Part shown: one piece after another, positions 7,647-16,520 of the stretch | Layout of the letters: every line of letters begins with the position of its first letter | Position numbering within the stretch: the first letter of the stretch is position 1 | Source: LGRD01 sp031415135 | Lineage (GTDB): Bacteria > Pseudomonadota > Gammaproteobacteria > Burkholderiales > Burkholderiaceae_C | Length of the DNA: 64,000 bases | NCBI GenBank assembly: GCA_031415135.1 | Contig: JANORB010000038.1 | Span: forward strand, 1-64,000 | Direction: 5' to 3' | Made by a program: the position numbers and the translations under genes | The notes under the pieces: model-generated | Told to the model about the DNA's origin: nothing | Seen by the model: the letters and a program-made list of their open reading frames with translations, nothing else | The model's database searches: none

Positions 7647-8894
7647 TCAAATCACCTTCGCCGCCCGCAACTCATCGATCTGCGCCTTGCCGAAGCCCAG
7701 CTCGCCAAGCACCTCGTCGGTGTGCTCGCCCAGCAGCGGCGAGCGTGTCACGTCGGTCGCGCTGTCGGACATCTTGATCGGGTTGCCCACGCTCAGGTAC
7801 TTGCCGCGCGTGGGGTGGTCGACCTCGACGATGGTGCCGGTGGCGCGCAGTGAGGGGTCTTCGGCGATCTCCTTCATCGACAGGATCGGGCCGCACGGAA
7901 TGTCGTACTGGTTCAGGATGTCCATGGCCTCGAACTTGTCCTTGGTCATGGTCCACTGTTCGATGCGCGCGAAGATCGGCTTGAGGTGCAGCAGGCGCGC
8001 CGCTGGCGTGGCGTAGGCGTCATCGGTGATCCAGCCTTCTTCGCCGATCACCTTGCACACCGCCGGCCACACGGCGGCCTGGGTGATGAAGTAGATGTAG
8101 GCGTTGGGGTCGGTCTCCCAGCCTTTGCATTTGAGGATCCAGCCCGGCTGGCCACCGCCCGAGGCATTGCCGGCGCGTGGCACGGCATTGCCGAACTTGC
8201 CGTCCGGGTACTGCGGGAACTCGTGCAGGGTGCCGGTGCGTTCGAGCCGCTGCTGGTCGCGCAGCTTCACGCGGCACAGGTTCAGCACACCGTCCTGCAT
8301 GGCGGCCAGCACCTTCTGGCCGCGGCCGGTGGTGTTGCGCTGGTACAGCGCGGCGACGATGCCCAGCGCCAGGTGCAGCCCGGTGCCGCTGTCGCCGATC
8401 TGTGCGCCGGTGACCAGCGGCGGGCCGTCGTCGAAGCCGGTGGTCGAGGCCGAACCGCCGGCGCATTGCGCGACGTTTTCGTACACCTTGCAGTCTTCGT
8501 ACTTGCCCGGCCCGAAGCCCTTGATCGAGGCCACGATCATGCGCGGGTTCAACTCGTTGATGCGCTCCCAGGTGAAGCCCATGCGGTCGAGCGCGCCAGG
8601 GGCGAAGTTCTCCACCAGCACGTCGCACTTCTTGATCAGCCGCTCGAGCACCTCCTTGCCCTTGGGGTCCTTGGTGTTGACGGTGATCGAGCGCTTGTTG
8701 TGGTTCAGCATCGTGAAATACAGGCTGTCCACACCGGGGATGTCGCGCAACTGGCCGCGCGTGGCGTCGCCCTCGCCGGCCTTTTCGACCTTGATCACAT
8801 CGGCGCCGAACCAGGCCAGCAGCTGGGTGCAGGTGGGGCCCGATTGCACGTGGGTGAAGTCGAGGATGCGGACGCCGTCCAGTGCTTTGCTCAT
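7647..8894 (-). CDS. frc: Formyl-CoA:oxalate CoA-transferase (class III CoA-transferase)
   Basis: Moves CoA from formyl-CoA to oxalate (family knowledge); cytoplasmic, CaiB/BaiF family. The 415-aa protein follows the Oxalobacter formigenes enzyme closely: it starts with KALDGVRILDFTHVQSGP, includes YENVAQCAGG, has the catalytic aspartate at D168 in IGDSGTGLH, and then KLRDQQRLERTG and GGGQPGWILKCKGWETD. The match over these segments makes a formyl-CoA transferase more likely than a generic CaiB protein. The ATG is at 8894. It lies 38 bases downstream of tctA in the same direction, so it is probably co-transcribed with the tripartite transporter. No oxalyl-CoA decarboxylase gene is nearby, so the acid handled here may be oxalate or another dicarboxylate. 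Confidence 0.88.
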   Translation of the reverse strand: MSKALDGVRILDFTHVQSGPTCTQLLAWFGADVIKVEKAGEGDATRGQLRDIPGVDSLYFTMLNHNKRSITVNTKDPKGKEVLERLIKKCDVLVENFAPGALDRMGFTWERINELNPRMIVASIKGFGPGKYEDCKVYENVAQCAGGSASTTGFDDGPPLVTGAQIGDSGTGLHLALGIVAALYQRNTTGRGQKVLAAMQDGVLNLCRVKLRDQQRLERTGTLHEFPQYPDGKFGNAVPRAGNASGGGQPGWILKCKGWETDPNAYIYFITQAAVWPAVCKVIGEEGWITDDAYATPAARLLHLKPIFARIEQWTMTKDKFEAMDILNQYDIPCGPILSMKEIAEDPSLRATGTIVEVDHPTRGKYLSVGNPIKMSDSATDVTRSPLLGEHTDEVLGELGFGKAQIDELRAAKVI

Positions 8895-8932
8895 GGCCTT
8901 GTTTCCTGCGAGGGTTGAATGAAAGAAAGAAT

Positions 8933-10432
8933 TCAGGTGGTCTGCTGGCGGGCCCGCTGGCGGGCCCAGCCGATCAGCGGCCACAACAGCAAGACCAGCG
9001 CCAGCGTGGTGATGCTGCCCACCAGCCCGTTCGACCAGAAGATGCCCATGCTGCCCTGCGACAGCAGCATCGCCTGGCGGAAACTCGCCTCGGCCATGTC
9101 GCCCAGCACCAGGGCCAGCACCAGCGGGGCCAGCGGGTACTTGAGCTTCTTGAACAGGTAGCCCAGCACGCCGAACACCAACATCATCCAGACGTCGAAC
9201 ATCGAGCTGTGCACGGTGTAGGCGCCGATCGCGCAGATGACGATGATGACCGGCGCGATGACCGAAAACGGAATGCGCAAAATCGCGGCCCAGAACGGCA
9301 CCGTGGTCAGCACCACGATCAGGCCGACGACGTTGCCCAGGTACATCGACGCGATCAGCCCCCAGACAAAATCCTTCTGCTCGATGAACAGCATCGGCCC
9401 GGGCTGCAGGCCCCAGATCAGCAGCCCGCCCAGCAGCACCGCCGCGGTGGGCGAGCCGGGAATGCCCAGCGTGAGCATGGGCAGCAGCGCTGCGGTGCCA
9501 GCCGCATGCGCCGCGGTCTCGGGCGCGACCACGCCTTCGATGTTGCCCTTGCCGAAGGACTGCGGGTCTTTCGCCATGCGCCGCGCCACGCCGTAGCTCA
9601 TGAACGATGCCGGTGTGGCGCCGCCGGGCGTGATGCCCATCCAGCAGCCAATGGCCGTCGAGCGCAGGAAGGTGACCCAGTAGCGCGGCAGTTCGCGCCA
9701 GGTTTCCAGCACCACCTTCATGTTGATCCTGGCGCTCTTGCCCTTGAAAGCCAGGCCCTCTTCCATCGTCAGCAGGATTTCGCCGATGCCGAACAGGCCG
9801 ATCACCGCGATCAGGAAGTCGAAGCCCTTCAGCAGCACCGGCAGGCCGTAGGTCATGCGCAGCTGGCCGGTCACCGAGTCCATGCCGACGGCGGCCAGTG
9901 CAAAGCCCAGCATCATCGAGGCGACGATCTTGGCCGCCGGCTCCTTGCTCATGCCGACGAAGCTGCAGAACGTGAGCAGCTGCACCGCAAAAAATTCTGC
10001 CGGCCCGAACTTGAGCGCAAACCGGGCCAGCAGCGGCGCCAGAAAGGTGATCAGCAGCACCGCGAACAGCGCGCCGACGAACGAGCCGGTGAACGCCGCG
10101 GTCAAGGCCTGCGCGGCGCGGCCCTTTTGCGCCATCGGGAATCCATCGAAGGTGGTGGCCACCGACCACGGCTCGCCGGGGATGTTGAACAGGATCGACG
10201 TGATCGCGCCGCCGAACAAGGCACCCCAGTAAATGCAGCTCAGCATGATGATCGCCGAGGTCGGGTTCATCGAAAACGTCAGCGGCAGCAGGATGGCGAT
10301 GCCGTTGGCGCCGCCCAGCCCCGGCAGCACGCCGATCAGCACGCCCAGCGTGATGCCGATCAGCATGAAGCCGATGTTGGGCAAGGTCAGCGCGACGCTG
10401 AAGCCGCCCATCAGGTTGGTGATTTCGGTCAT
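8933..10432 (-). CDS. tctA: Tripartite tricarboxylate transporter, large permease TctA
   Basis: A 499-aa integral membrane protein, the large channel subunit of a TTT-type secondary transporter driven by an ion gradient. The TctA signature GVLIGVLPGLGGANG lies near residues 31-45 and a second family motif, GITPGGATPASFMSYG, about residue 270-290. Hydrophobic segments cover most of the length. It is 10 bases downstream of tctB and is followed by frc, giving the order tctC-tctB-tctA-frc. The substrate is a carboxylate delivered by the TctC receptor; frc suggests oxalate or a similar acid. Confidence 0.93.
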   Translation of the reverse strand: MTEITNLMGGFSVALTLPNIGFMLIGITLGVLIGVLPGLGGANGIAILLPLTFSMNPTSAIIMLSCIYWGALFGGAITSILFNIPGEPWSVATTFDGFPMAQKGRAAQALTAAFTGSFVGALFAVLLITFLAPLLARFALKFGPAEFFAVQLLTFCSFVGMSKEPAAKIVASMMLGFALAAVGMDSVTGQLRMTYGLPVLLKGFDFLIAVIGLFGIGEILLTMEEGLAFKGKSARINMKVVLETWRELPRYWVTFLRSTAIGCWMGITPGGATPASFMSYGVARRMAKDPQSFGKGNIEGVVAPETAAHAAGTAALLPMLTLGIPGSPTAAVLLGGLLIWGLQPGPMLFIEQKDFVWGLIASMYLGNVVGLIVVLTTVPFWAAILRIPFSVIAPVIIVICAIGAYTVHSSMFDVWMMLVFGVLGYLFKKLKYPLAPLVLALVLGDMAEASFRQAMLLSQGSMGIFWSNGLVGSITTLALVLLLWPLIGWARQRARQQTT

Positions 10433-10442
10433 GAGCGGCGCG

Positions 10443-10961
10443 TCACAAGCCGATCAGGGCCTCGATCGGCCCCTTGGGCAACGGCACCAGGAACCAGCGC
10501 TCGAACACCAGGTAGAACAGCAGCGGCACCACGACCGCGATGCCGGCCGTCAGCGGCCAGCCGAACTTGCCGTGGCGGCGCATGAAGTAGCCGATCAACA
10601 GCAAGGACGCGACATAGATGCCCAGCAGCGCGATGGCGCCCACATAGACCACCATCGGCACCAGCACCGCCAGCACGCTGGCGAGCTGGCCTCGTTCGGC
10701 AAACACCGGGTCGGCCTGGCGCCAGGCGAGCAGCGCGGAGACCAGCACGGTGCCGCTGGCGATCACCAGCAGGCTCCCGATGTAGAACGGAAAGTAGCCC
10801 GAACGCGGCCCGTCGTCGCCCCAGCCGGTGCCCACGCGCAGGCTGTCGGTGATGACCAGGCTGCCCACCAGCAGCAAGAACCCGGCGACGATGATCTCGG
10901 GCCAGCGGGTGCCCAGTGCGCCGCCCGGTTCAGAGCCGGCGCCGGCGGATTCATCGCTCAT
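10443..10961 (-). CDS. tctB: Tripartite tricarboxylate transporter, small permease TctB
   Basis: A 172-aa membrane protein with about four hydrophobic segments (the first near residues 25-45), the standard size and topology of TctB. Sequence conservation in this family is low; the assignment rests on topology and on its place between tctC and tctA. The ATG at 10961 has AAGGAG six bases upstream. It works with TctA in the inner membrane. Confidence 0.88.
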   Translation of the reverse strand: MSDESAGAGSEPGGALGTRWPEIIVAGFLLLVGSLVITDSLRVGTGWGDDGPRSGYFPFYIGSLLVIASGTVLVSALLAWRQADPVFAERGQLASVLAVLVPMVVYVGAIALLGIYVASLLLIGYFMRRHGKFGWPLTAGIAVVVPLLFYLVFERWFLVPLPKGPIEALIGL

Positions 10962-11040
10962 CAGGAACTCCTTGGCGCCTGGCGCGCGGGCCCGGCGGGG
11001 TGCTGGCAGGACAGGGCGCCGCGCTGGCGGCGGCCGACCG

Positions 11041-12066
11041 CTAGTTGGCGATGAATCCCGCGTCTTTCATCAAGACCCGGTGCATTTGCTCGTTCTTGCC
11101 CAGCCAGTCGACAAACGCGTCGCCGCTCAGGGCCGTCTGGTTGAACGCGCCCTTGTTCATGAACTCCTTCCATTCAGGAAGTTCGCGCACCTTCTTGAAC
11201 AGGCCGAGGTAGAACGCCACCTGATCCGGCGCCACGCCCGGCGGCATGAAGACGCCGCGCAGCATCACATAGTCCACCGGCAGCCCGGCCGAGGCGCAGG
11301 TCGGCACGTCGGCCCACGACTGCGTGGCGGTGAGCTTGGCCGGGTAGGGCATCTTGACCTTGTCCATCACACACAGCGCGCGCAGCTTGCCGGCGCGCCA
11401 GTGCGACTCGGCCTCGATCGGGTTGTTGACGGTGGAGTCCACATGCTTGCCCACCAGCTGCACCGCGACGTCGCCGCCGCCCTTGTAGGGGATGTAGGTC
11501 ATCTTCTTGCCGGCCGCCTTTTCGAGCAGCACGGTGATGATCTGGTCTTCCTGCTTGGAGCCGGTGCCCCCCATCTTGAAGGTCTTGTCGGGCTGGGCCT
11601 TCACCGCATCGACGTACTCCTTGGCGGTCTTGTAGGGCGACTCTTCATTGACCCACAGCACAAACTCGTCGAGCGCCAGCATGGTCACCGGCGTCATGTC
11701 GCGCCAGTTGAACGGCACGCCCGTGGCCAGCGGTGTGGTGAACAGGTTCGACAGCGTGATGACGATCTTGTGCGGGTTGCCCTTGTCGCCCTTCACGTCG
11801 AGAAAGCCCTCGGCGCCGGCCCCGCCGGCCTTGTTGACGACGATGATGGGTTGCGCCATCAGCTTGTTCTTGGCCACCACGCCCTGGATGAAGCGAGCCA
11901 TCTGATCCGCCCCGCCACCGGTGCCGGCCGGCACCACGAACTCGACCGGCTTGGTGGGCTCCCAGGCGTGAGCCGGCGCAACGGCAGCGCAGGCCGCCGC
12001 CAACATCCCGGTCGTTGCCGAACGTGTGAACCCGAATCGAGGTTGCACGGGGCTTGCAGCAGGCAT
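11041..12066 (-). CDS. tctC: TctC/Bug-family periplasmic carboxylate receptor
   Basis: A 341-aa extracytoplasmic receptor of the Bug family, which is greatly expanded in Burkholderiales. Signal peptide at residues 1-34 ending APAHA before WEP; the mature protein starts PTKPVEFVVPAGTGGGADQMAR, the typical N-terminal Bug motif that contacts the carboxylate. I chose the ATG at 12066 because GGAG lies five bases upstream and the N-terminus then is a clean signal peptide; the open frame extends further to 12243 without support. First gene of the tctC-tctB-tctA-frc operon. The ligand is predicted to be a di- or tricarboxylate. Confidence 0.88.
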   Translation of the reverse strand: MPAASPVQPRFGFTRSATTGMLAAACAAVAPAHAWEPTKPVEFVVPAGTGGGADQMARFIQGVVAKNKLMAQPIIVVNKAGGAGAEGFLDVKGDKGNPHKIVITLSNLFTTPLATGVPFNWRDMTPVTMLALDEFVLWVNEESPYKTAKEYVDAVKAQPDKTFKMGGTGSKQEDQIITVLLEKAAGKKMTYIPYKGGGDVAVQLVGKHVDSTVNNPIEAESHWRAGKLRALCVMDKVKMPYPAKLTATQSWADVPTCASAGLPVDYVMLRGVFMPPGVAPDQVAFYLGLFKKVRELPEWKEFMNKGAFNQTALSGDAFVDWLGKNEQMHRVLMKDAGFIAN

Positions 12067-12239
12067 GGCATCTCCAACATGAAGGGGCGGGTCGCGCGCC
12101 GTGACCAGCGCTGCGGCGGTGCTCGACGCAGCCCCCAGCTCACGGCCCGGGCGAAGGGCGCATTCTAGGAACATCCGAAAGCCCCCAGCGCCTAGGGATT
12201 GCGAGGTGTTGACGCGTGGCCAGGGAGTCCGGGCCCGGC

Positions 12240-12833
12240 TCACGCTGGCGCGCCATCGCCGGGCGCGGACTCGCGCTTCGACGCCGGCGGCCGGTAATCT
12301 CGACGCAACAGGCCGAACTGCAGCAAGTCATGGTGTTGCGCGAGCCAGAACCCGGCCTCGCGCAAATGGCCCTCCTGGACAAACCCGAGCTTGCGCACCA
12401 GCTTGAGCGACGCTTCATTGCGCGGATGCACCTGGGCTTCGATGCGGTTCAACGCCATGCAGACAAAGCCCCAGGTCAGGCCGGCCTGCAGTGCCTCCGC
12501 CATGTAGCCGCTGCCCCACGCGGAGCGCGCCAGCTCGTAGCCGACGATGCAGCTTTTCCAGCCGCGGTTCCACTTGGTCAGGCCGCAGGTTCCGACCAAC
12601 TGCTTGTCGGCCCGTCGTTCGATGCCCCAGCGCACGCCGGGGTGGGGCATGCGGCGCCAGCCGGCAAACGTCTCGACCAGTTCCTCGGCTTGTGCAACGT
12701 CAGTCAGCGGGTCGGTGCCGAACCAGCGCATGGCCTCGGCATCGCCATGGATCGCCAGCAAGGCCGGCGCATCCGCAGCGCTGATTTCGCGCAGCAGCAG
12801 CCGGTCGGTCCCGAGCGTCGGGAACTCACTCAT
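12240..12833 (-). CDS. GNAT-family N-acetyltransferase (RimJ/RimL-like)
   Basis: A 197-aa acetyltransferase of the RimJ/RimL type (Acetyltransf_3). It begins TDRLLLREISAADAPALLAI; the acetyl-CoA region follows in ELARSAWGSGYMAEAL, near residues 106-121, and the C-terminal family motif is NEASLKLVRKLGFVQEG. The target may be a protein N-terminus or a small amine; no substrate can be named. The ATG at 12833 overlaps a possible 23-codon leader at 12826-12897, which itself begins just after the GntR gene stop, so all three may be one transcript. Confidence 0.85.
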   Translation of the reverse strand: MSEFPTLGTDRLLLREISAADAPALLAIHGDAEAMRWFGTDPLTDVAQAEELVETFAGWRRMPHPGVRWGIERRADKQLVGTCGLTKWNRGWKSCIVGYELARSAWGSGYMAEALQAGLTWGFVCMALNRIEAQVHPRNEASLKLVRKLGFVQEGHLREAGFWLAQHHDLLQFGLLRRDYRPPASKRESAPGDGAPA

Positions 12834-12897
12834 GCGCGGCGCGCAACGCGTCCAGCGCCGACCCGGGCATGCTGGGCAGGGTGCGGGTCAGTGCCAT
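12826..12897 (-). CDS. Possible 23-codon small ORF between GntR and GNAT genes
   Basis: An open frame of 23 codons (MALTRTLPSMPGSALDAL and so on) starts at the ATG at 12897, with AGGA nine bases upstream, 12 bases after the GntR stop. It ends with a TGA that overlaps the GNAT start codon region (12826-12828 against the ATG at 12831-12833). This arrangement could couple translation of GNAT to the upstream gene. No homologue is recognised and chance is not excluded. Confidence 0.25.
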   Translation of the reverse strand: MALTRTLPSMPGSALDALRAAHE

Positions 12898-12909
12898 CGG
12901 CGTGTGTCC

Positions 12910-13647
12910 TCAGGCTGTCTTGCGTGATGCCATGCGGCGCGGCGCCGCAACCCGTGTTGCGCCGGGCCAGTTGGCGGTGAATCGGTCGTGCGAATTCGAC
13001 AGGTGCTGCGACATCGCATCGCGCGCCGACTGCGGCGACCGGGCGGCGATCGCTCCGAGCACCTGCCGGTGCTCGGCAATCGCGGCGGCCCAGCTGGCGG
13101 CGGTTTCAAAGTGGCTGCCCAGTTGTTCGAACAGCGGGTTGCGGCGCTCGTCGAACAACTCGGTCACGACCCGCAGCAACACCGAGTTGTTGGACGCCTC
13201 GGCAATCAGCGTGTGAAACAAGCGGTCGCCCTGGGCGGGCGTCTGGCCGGCGGCGGCCTCTTGTTCCATCAGGCGGACGGCCTCGCGCAGCGCGGCAAGC
13301 TGCGGCTTTTTCATGTGGCGCGCCGCGTGAGCGGCGAGTTCGGCTTCGATCAGCTGGCGCGCCCGGATGATCTCCAGCGGGCCTTCGGCGGTGACCGGGC
13401 GGTGCGCCGGGCCCTCCGGCTTGCGCACATACACGCCCGAACCCATGCGCACCTCGACCAGGCCCTCGACCTCCAGCGCGATCAAGGCCTCGCGCACCGA
13501 CGGACGCGACACGCCCAGCTGCGCGGCCAGGTCTCGTTCCGGCGGCAGGCGCGTGCCCACCGCAAACTCGGCGCGCTCGATCAGTGCGCGCAACTGGTCC
13601 GCGATCTGGCGGTACAGGCGGCGCGGTTCGATGGCTTGCAGCGGCAT
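12910..13647 (-). CDS. GntR-family regulator, FadR/FCD subfamily
   Basis: A 245-aa transcription factor. The winged helix-turn-helix covers about residues 10-75 (YRQIADQLRALIERAEF, then PPERDLAAQLGVSRPSVREAL, wing GSGVYVR). The C-terminal helical FCD ligand domain follows (about 95-220), with a metal/ligand-type histidine in RLFHTLIAEAS. Regulators of this class usually sense organic acids and repress nearby catabolic genes. The ATG at 13647 is chosen because it lies just before the domain; an ATG at 13731 would add 28 unsupported residues. It may control the tct-frc operon downstream or fadD, which is divergent, 201 bases away. Confidence 0.85.
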   Translation of the reverse strand: MPLQAIEPRRLYRQIADQLRALIERAEFAVGTRLPPERDLAAQLGVSRPSVREALIALEVEGLVEVRMGSGVYVRKPEGPAHRPVTAEGPLEIIRARQLIEAELAAHAARHMKKPQLAALREAVRLMEQEAAAGQTPAQGDRLFHTLIAEASNNSVLLRVVTELFDERRNPLFEQLGSHFETAASWAAAIAEHRQVLGAIAARSPQSARDAMSQHLSNSHDRFTANWPGATRVAAPRRMASRKTA

Positions 13648-13848
13648 GGAACAGCGGGTGGTCGACGGAGTGTTCAGGTCAAGTGGCCTGACCAATTCGG
13701 GCAGCGTACGAGCCGGTCGTGGCGCCGTCAATTGTGGGGAAACACCTAGGCACTCGCTGCCGAGACGAGCTGGATTCCGCTATCGAATCCCCTGATGCGG
13801 CGCGCGCCGTCGCTAGCCCAGAATCCGGCTCTGACCTCGGAGCACCGC

Positions 13849-15522
13849 ATGGACAAGACCTGGCTCAAGCAATATCCGCAAGGTGTCCCGGCGAACATCG
13901 ACGTCGAGCAGTACCCGTCGCTGGTCGCGCTTCTCGAAGAGAGTTTCAAGAAGAACGCCGCGCTGCCGGCCTACCAGTTCATGGGCAAGGCCATCACGTT
14001 CGCCCAGGTCGACGATGCCTCGCGCGCGCTGGCCGCGTACCTGCAGGCGCAAGGCCTCGCGAAAGGTGACCGCATCGCCGTGATGATGCCCAACGTGCCG
14101 CAGTACCCGGTGGCCGTGGCCGCGATCCTGCGCGCCGGCTACGTGGTGGTGAACGTGAACCCGCTGTACACACCGCGCGAACTGGAGCACCAGCTGAAGG
14201 ACTCGGGCGCCAAGCTGATCATCATGGTGGAGAACTTCGCCACCACCTTGCAGCAGGTGATGGCCGCGGTGCCCACCAAGAAGGTGATCGTCACCGCGCT
14301 GGGCGACATGCTGGGCTTCCCGAAGAAGCTGATCGTCAACTACGTGGTGCGCAACGTCAAGAAGATGGTGCCGGCCTTCAACCTGCCCGGCGCCGTCTCG
14401 TTCAACGACGCCGTGGCCCAGGGCCGCGGCAAGGCCTTCAAGCCCGCGCAGGTGGGGCCCGACGACATCGCGGTGCTGCAATACACCGGCGGCACCACCG
14501 GCGTCAGCAAGGGCGCGGTGCTGCCGCACCGTTGCCTGGTGGCCAACATCCTGCAGGCCGAAGCCTGGTACCAGCCGGCGCTCAAGAAGATTCCGGCCGG
14601 CCAGCAGGTGGTCACCATCTGCGCGCTGCCGATCTATCACATCTTTGGTTTCAACACCAACATGATGCTGGCCATGCGCATGGGCGGCTGCAACATCCTG
14701 GTCGCGAATCCGCGTGACCTGCCGAGCGTGTTCAAGGAACTCGCGGGCCAGAAGTTCCACAGCTTCCCCGCCGTCAACACGCTGTTCAACGCGATGGCCC
14801 ACCACGCCGACTTCAACACGGTCGACTGGAGCGGCCTGGTGATCTCGGTGGGTGGCGGCATGGCGGTGCAAAGCGCCACCGCCAAGCTGTGGCTTGAAAA
14901 AACCGGTTGCCCGATCGTCGAAGGTTATGGCCTGAGCGAAACCAGCCCGTCGGCGACCTGCAACCCGGTGGACAGCAGCGCCTACAGCGGCAACATCGGC
15001 CTGCCCATGCCCAACACCGAGCTGACCCTGCTCGACGACGACGGCAACGAGGTGCCGCTGGGCACGCCGGGCGAGATCGCCATCAGGGGCCCGCAGGTGA
15101 TGGCCGGCTACTGGCAGCGGCCGGACGAAACCGCCAAGGTGATGACGGCCGACGGTTTTTTTCGCACCGGCGACATCGGCACGGTGGACGAACGCGGCTA
15201 CTTCAAAATCGTCGATCGCAAGAAAGACATGATCCTGGTGAGCGGCTTCAACGTCTACCCGAACGAAGTCGAAGACGTGGTGACGCAGATGCCGGGCATC
15301 CTGGAGTGCGCGGCGGTGGGCGTGCCTGACGCCAAGGCCGGCGAAGCGGTCAAGCTGGTCATCGTGCGCAGCAACCCGGCCGTGACCGAGGCCGACGTGC
15401 GCAAGTACTGCGAGACCCAACTCACCGGCTACAAGCGGCCCAAGACGGTGGAGTTCCGCACCGAGCTGCCCAAGTCGCCGGTCGGCAAGATCTTGCGGAG
15501 GGAGTTGCGCGACAAGGCCTGA
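13849..15522 (+). CDS. fadD: Long-chain fatty-acid-CoA ligase
   Basis: Activates fatty acids to acyl-CoA through an acyl-adenylate at the membrane face, feeding beta-oxidation. The 557-aa protein has the expected FadD length and motifs: ATP/AMP signature YTGGTTGVSKGAVLPH from residue 212, the later EGYGLSETSP, YFRTGDIG-type motif (FFRTGDIGTVDERGYF) and DRKKDMILVSGFNVYP. The C-terminus carries the catalytic lysine in KSPVGKILRREL. The ATG at 13849 is preceded by CGGAG. It is convergent with the Liv operon and divergent from the GntR regulator. Another acyl-CoA ligase specificity is possible, but the overall match is to FadD. Confidence 0.92.
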   Translation: MDKTWLKQYPQGVPANIDVEQYPSLVALLEESFKKNAALPAYQFMGKAITFAQVDDASRALAAYLQAQGLAKGDRIAVMMPNVPQYPVAVAAILRAGYVVVNVNPLYTPRELEHQLKDSGAKLIIMVENFATTLQQVMAAVPTKKVIVTALGDMLGFPKKLIVNYVVRNVKKMVPAFNLPGAVSFNDAVAQGRGKAFKPAQVGPDDIAVLQYTGGTTGVSKGAVLPHRCLVANILQAEAWYQPALKKIPAGQQVVTICALPIYHIFGFNTNMMLAMRMGGCNILVANPRDLPSVFKELAGQKFHSFPAVNTLFNAMAHHADFNTVDWSGLVISVGGGMAVQSATAKLWLEKTGCPIVEGYGLSETSPSATCNPVDSSAYSGNIGLPMPNTELTLLDDDGNEVPLGTPGEIAIRGPQVMAGYWQRPDETAKVMTADGFFRTGDIGTVDERGYFKIVDRKKDMILVSGFNVYPNEVEDVVTQMPGILECAAVGVPDAKAGEAVKLVIVRSNPAVTEADVRKYCETQLTGYKRPKTVEFRTELPKSPVGKILRRELRDKA

Positions 15523-15631
15523 GCGCGCGGCGTTGCCTGTGAGTGCTTGAGCAAGAACAAAGGCCAACATCCTCTATCCGAGCAAGACACGGCGCTTCAT
15601 GTCTGATGTGTGGATTTGAGACTTTGCTCAT

Positions 15632-15666
15632 CCCCCTCGGGGGGCGGCGGCAACGCCGCCTGGGGG
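15632..15666. repeat. Nested hairpin element between fadD and livF
   Basis: An outer arm CCCCC (15632-15636) pairs with GGGGG (15662-15666) and encloses a perfect inner stem GGCGGCG/CGCCGCC with loop GCAA (15643-15660). It sits in the 157-bp gap between two convergent genes, so it may help end transcription from both sides, although there is no T-tract. The composition resembles dispersed intergenic hairpins of Burkholderiales. Confidence 0.5.
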
Positions 15667-15679
15667 CGCTCTCAGGCGC

Positions 15680-16408
15680 TCAGTGCGCGCTGCCACCCCC
15701 AAGGTAGGCGGCTTTCACCGCGGGGTCGTCGCGCAGCCTGGCCGCCGGGCCATGCACCGAGATGCGGCCGTTTTCGAGCACGTAGCCGTAGTCGGCCACG
15801 CCGAGCGCGGCGGCGGCGAACTGCTCGACCAGCAGCATCGTCACGCCTTCGCTCTTCAGTCGCTCGATGATGCGGAACACCTCGGCCACCAGGATCGGCG
15901 CCAGTCCCATCGACGGCTCGTCGAGCAGCACCACCTCGGGGTTGAGCATCACCGCGCGCGCCATCGCCAGCATTTGCTGCTCGCCGCCCGACAAGGTGCC
16001 GGCGAGTTGCTGGCGTCTTTCTTTCAGGCGCGGGAACAGCTCCAGCGCGCGCTCCAGATCGGCCGCCACGTCGCCCCTCGGCCGGCTGCCGGTCAGGCGC
16101 GGGAACGCGCCAAGGATGAGGTTGTCGCTCACGGTCATGGTGGCGAACACGCGGCGGCCTTCGGGCGAATGCGCCAGGCCCAGCTTGGCGATGTGATAAG
16201 ACTCCAGGCCTTCGATGCGCTTGCCGTTGAGCGTGATGTCGCCGGCGGTCGGCGCGATCATGCCGGAGACGGCCCGCATCGTCGTCGTCTTGCCGGCACC
16301 GTTGGAGCCGATCAGGGTCACGACCTTGCCTTTGGGCACGTCGATCGAGATGCCGTGCAGGACTTGCACCTTGCCGTAGCCGGCGAACAAGTTATTGATG
16401 GTCAGCAT
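15680..16408 (-). CDS. livF: Branched-chain amino acid ABC transporter ATP-binding protein LivF
   Basis: A 242-aa ATPase with Walker A GSNGAGKTT (residues 33-41), signature LSGGEQQMLAMARA and Walker B LLDEPSMGLAP, the characteristic LivF wording. The start MLTINNLFAGYGKVQVLHG at the ATG 16408 is the normal LivF N-terminus; seven further codons upstream are open but unsupported. It forms the second nucleotide-binding subunit with the LivG half of the fused protein encoded upstream. A 112-bp gap with hairpins separates it from livM-livG, longer than elsewhere in the operon. Confidence 0.93.
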   Translation of the reverse strand: MLTINNLFAGYGKVQVLHGISIDVPKGKVVTLIGSNGAGKTTTMRAVSGMIAPTAGDITLNGKRIEGLESYHIAKLGLAHSPEGRRVFATMTVSDNLILGAFPRLTGSRPRGDVAADLERALELFPRLKERRQQLAGTLSGGEQQMLAMARAVMLNPEVVLLDEPSMGLAPILVAEVFRIIERLKSEGVTMLLVEQFAAAALGVADYGYVLENGRISVHGPAARLRDDPAVKAAYLGGGSAH

Positions 16409-16449
16409 GGTGTGCGCATCTCGTTGCAATGGTGAGCGGGCCGAGCGCC

Positions 16450-16511
16450 GGGCCGCCCCAAGCCGGCCCGCACCCCTTCGGGGGGTCGGCCGACGTACTC
16501 GGCGGTCGGGG
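16450..16511. repeat. Hairpin-rich intergenic element between livF and livM-livG
   Basis: Consecutive short inverted repeats: GGGCCG (16450-16455) with CGGCCC (16464-16469), CCCC/GGGG around TTC (16473-16483), and TCGGCCGA (16486-16493). The GC-hairpin style matches the element at 15632-15666 on the other side of livF. It may be a dispersed intergenic repeat; confirming this needs a genome search. Confidence 0.4.
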
Positions 16512-16520
16512 GGTTGACGT

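Noticed and set aside
15601..15679. Intrinsic terminator for fadD
   Set aside because: Hairpins are present but no T-tract follows on either strand; listed as a repeat instead.
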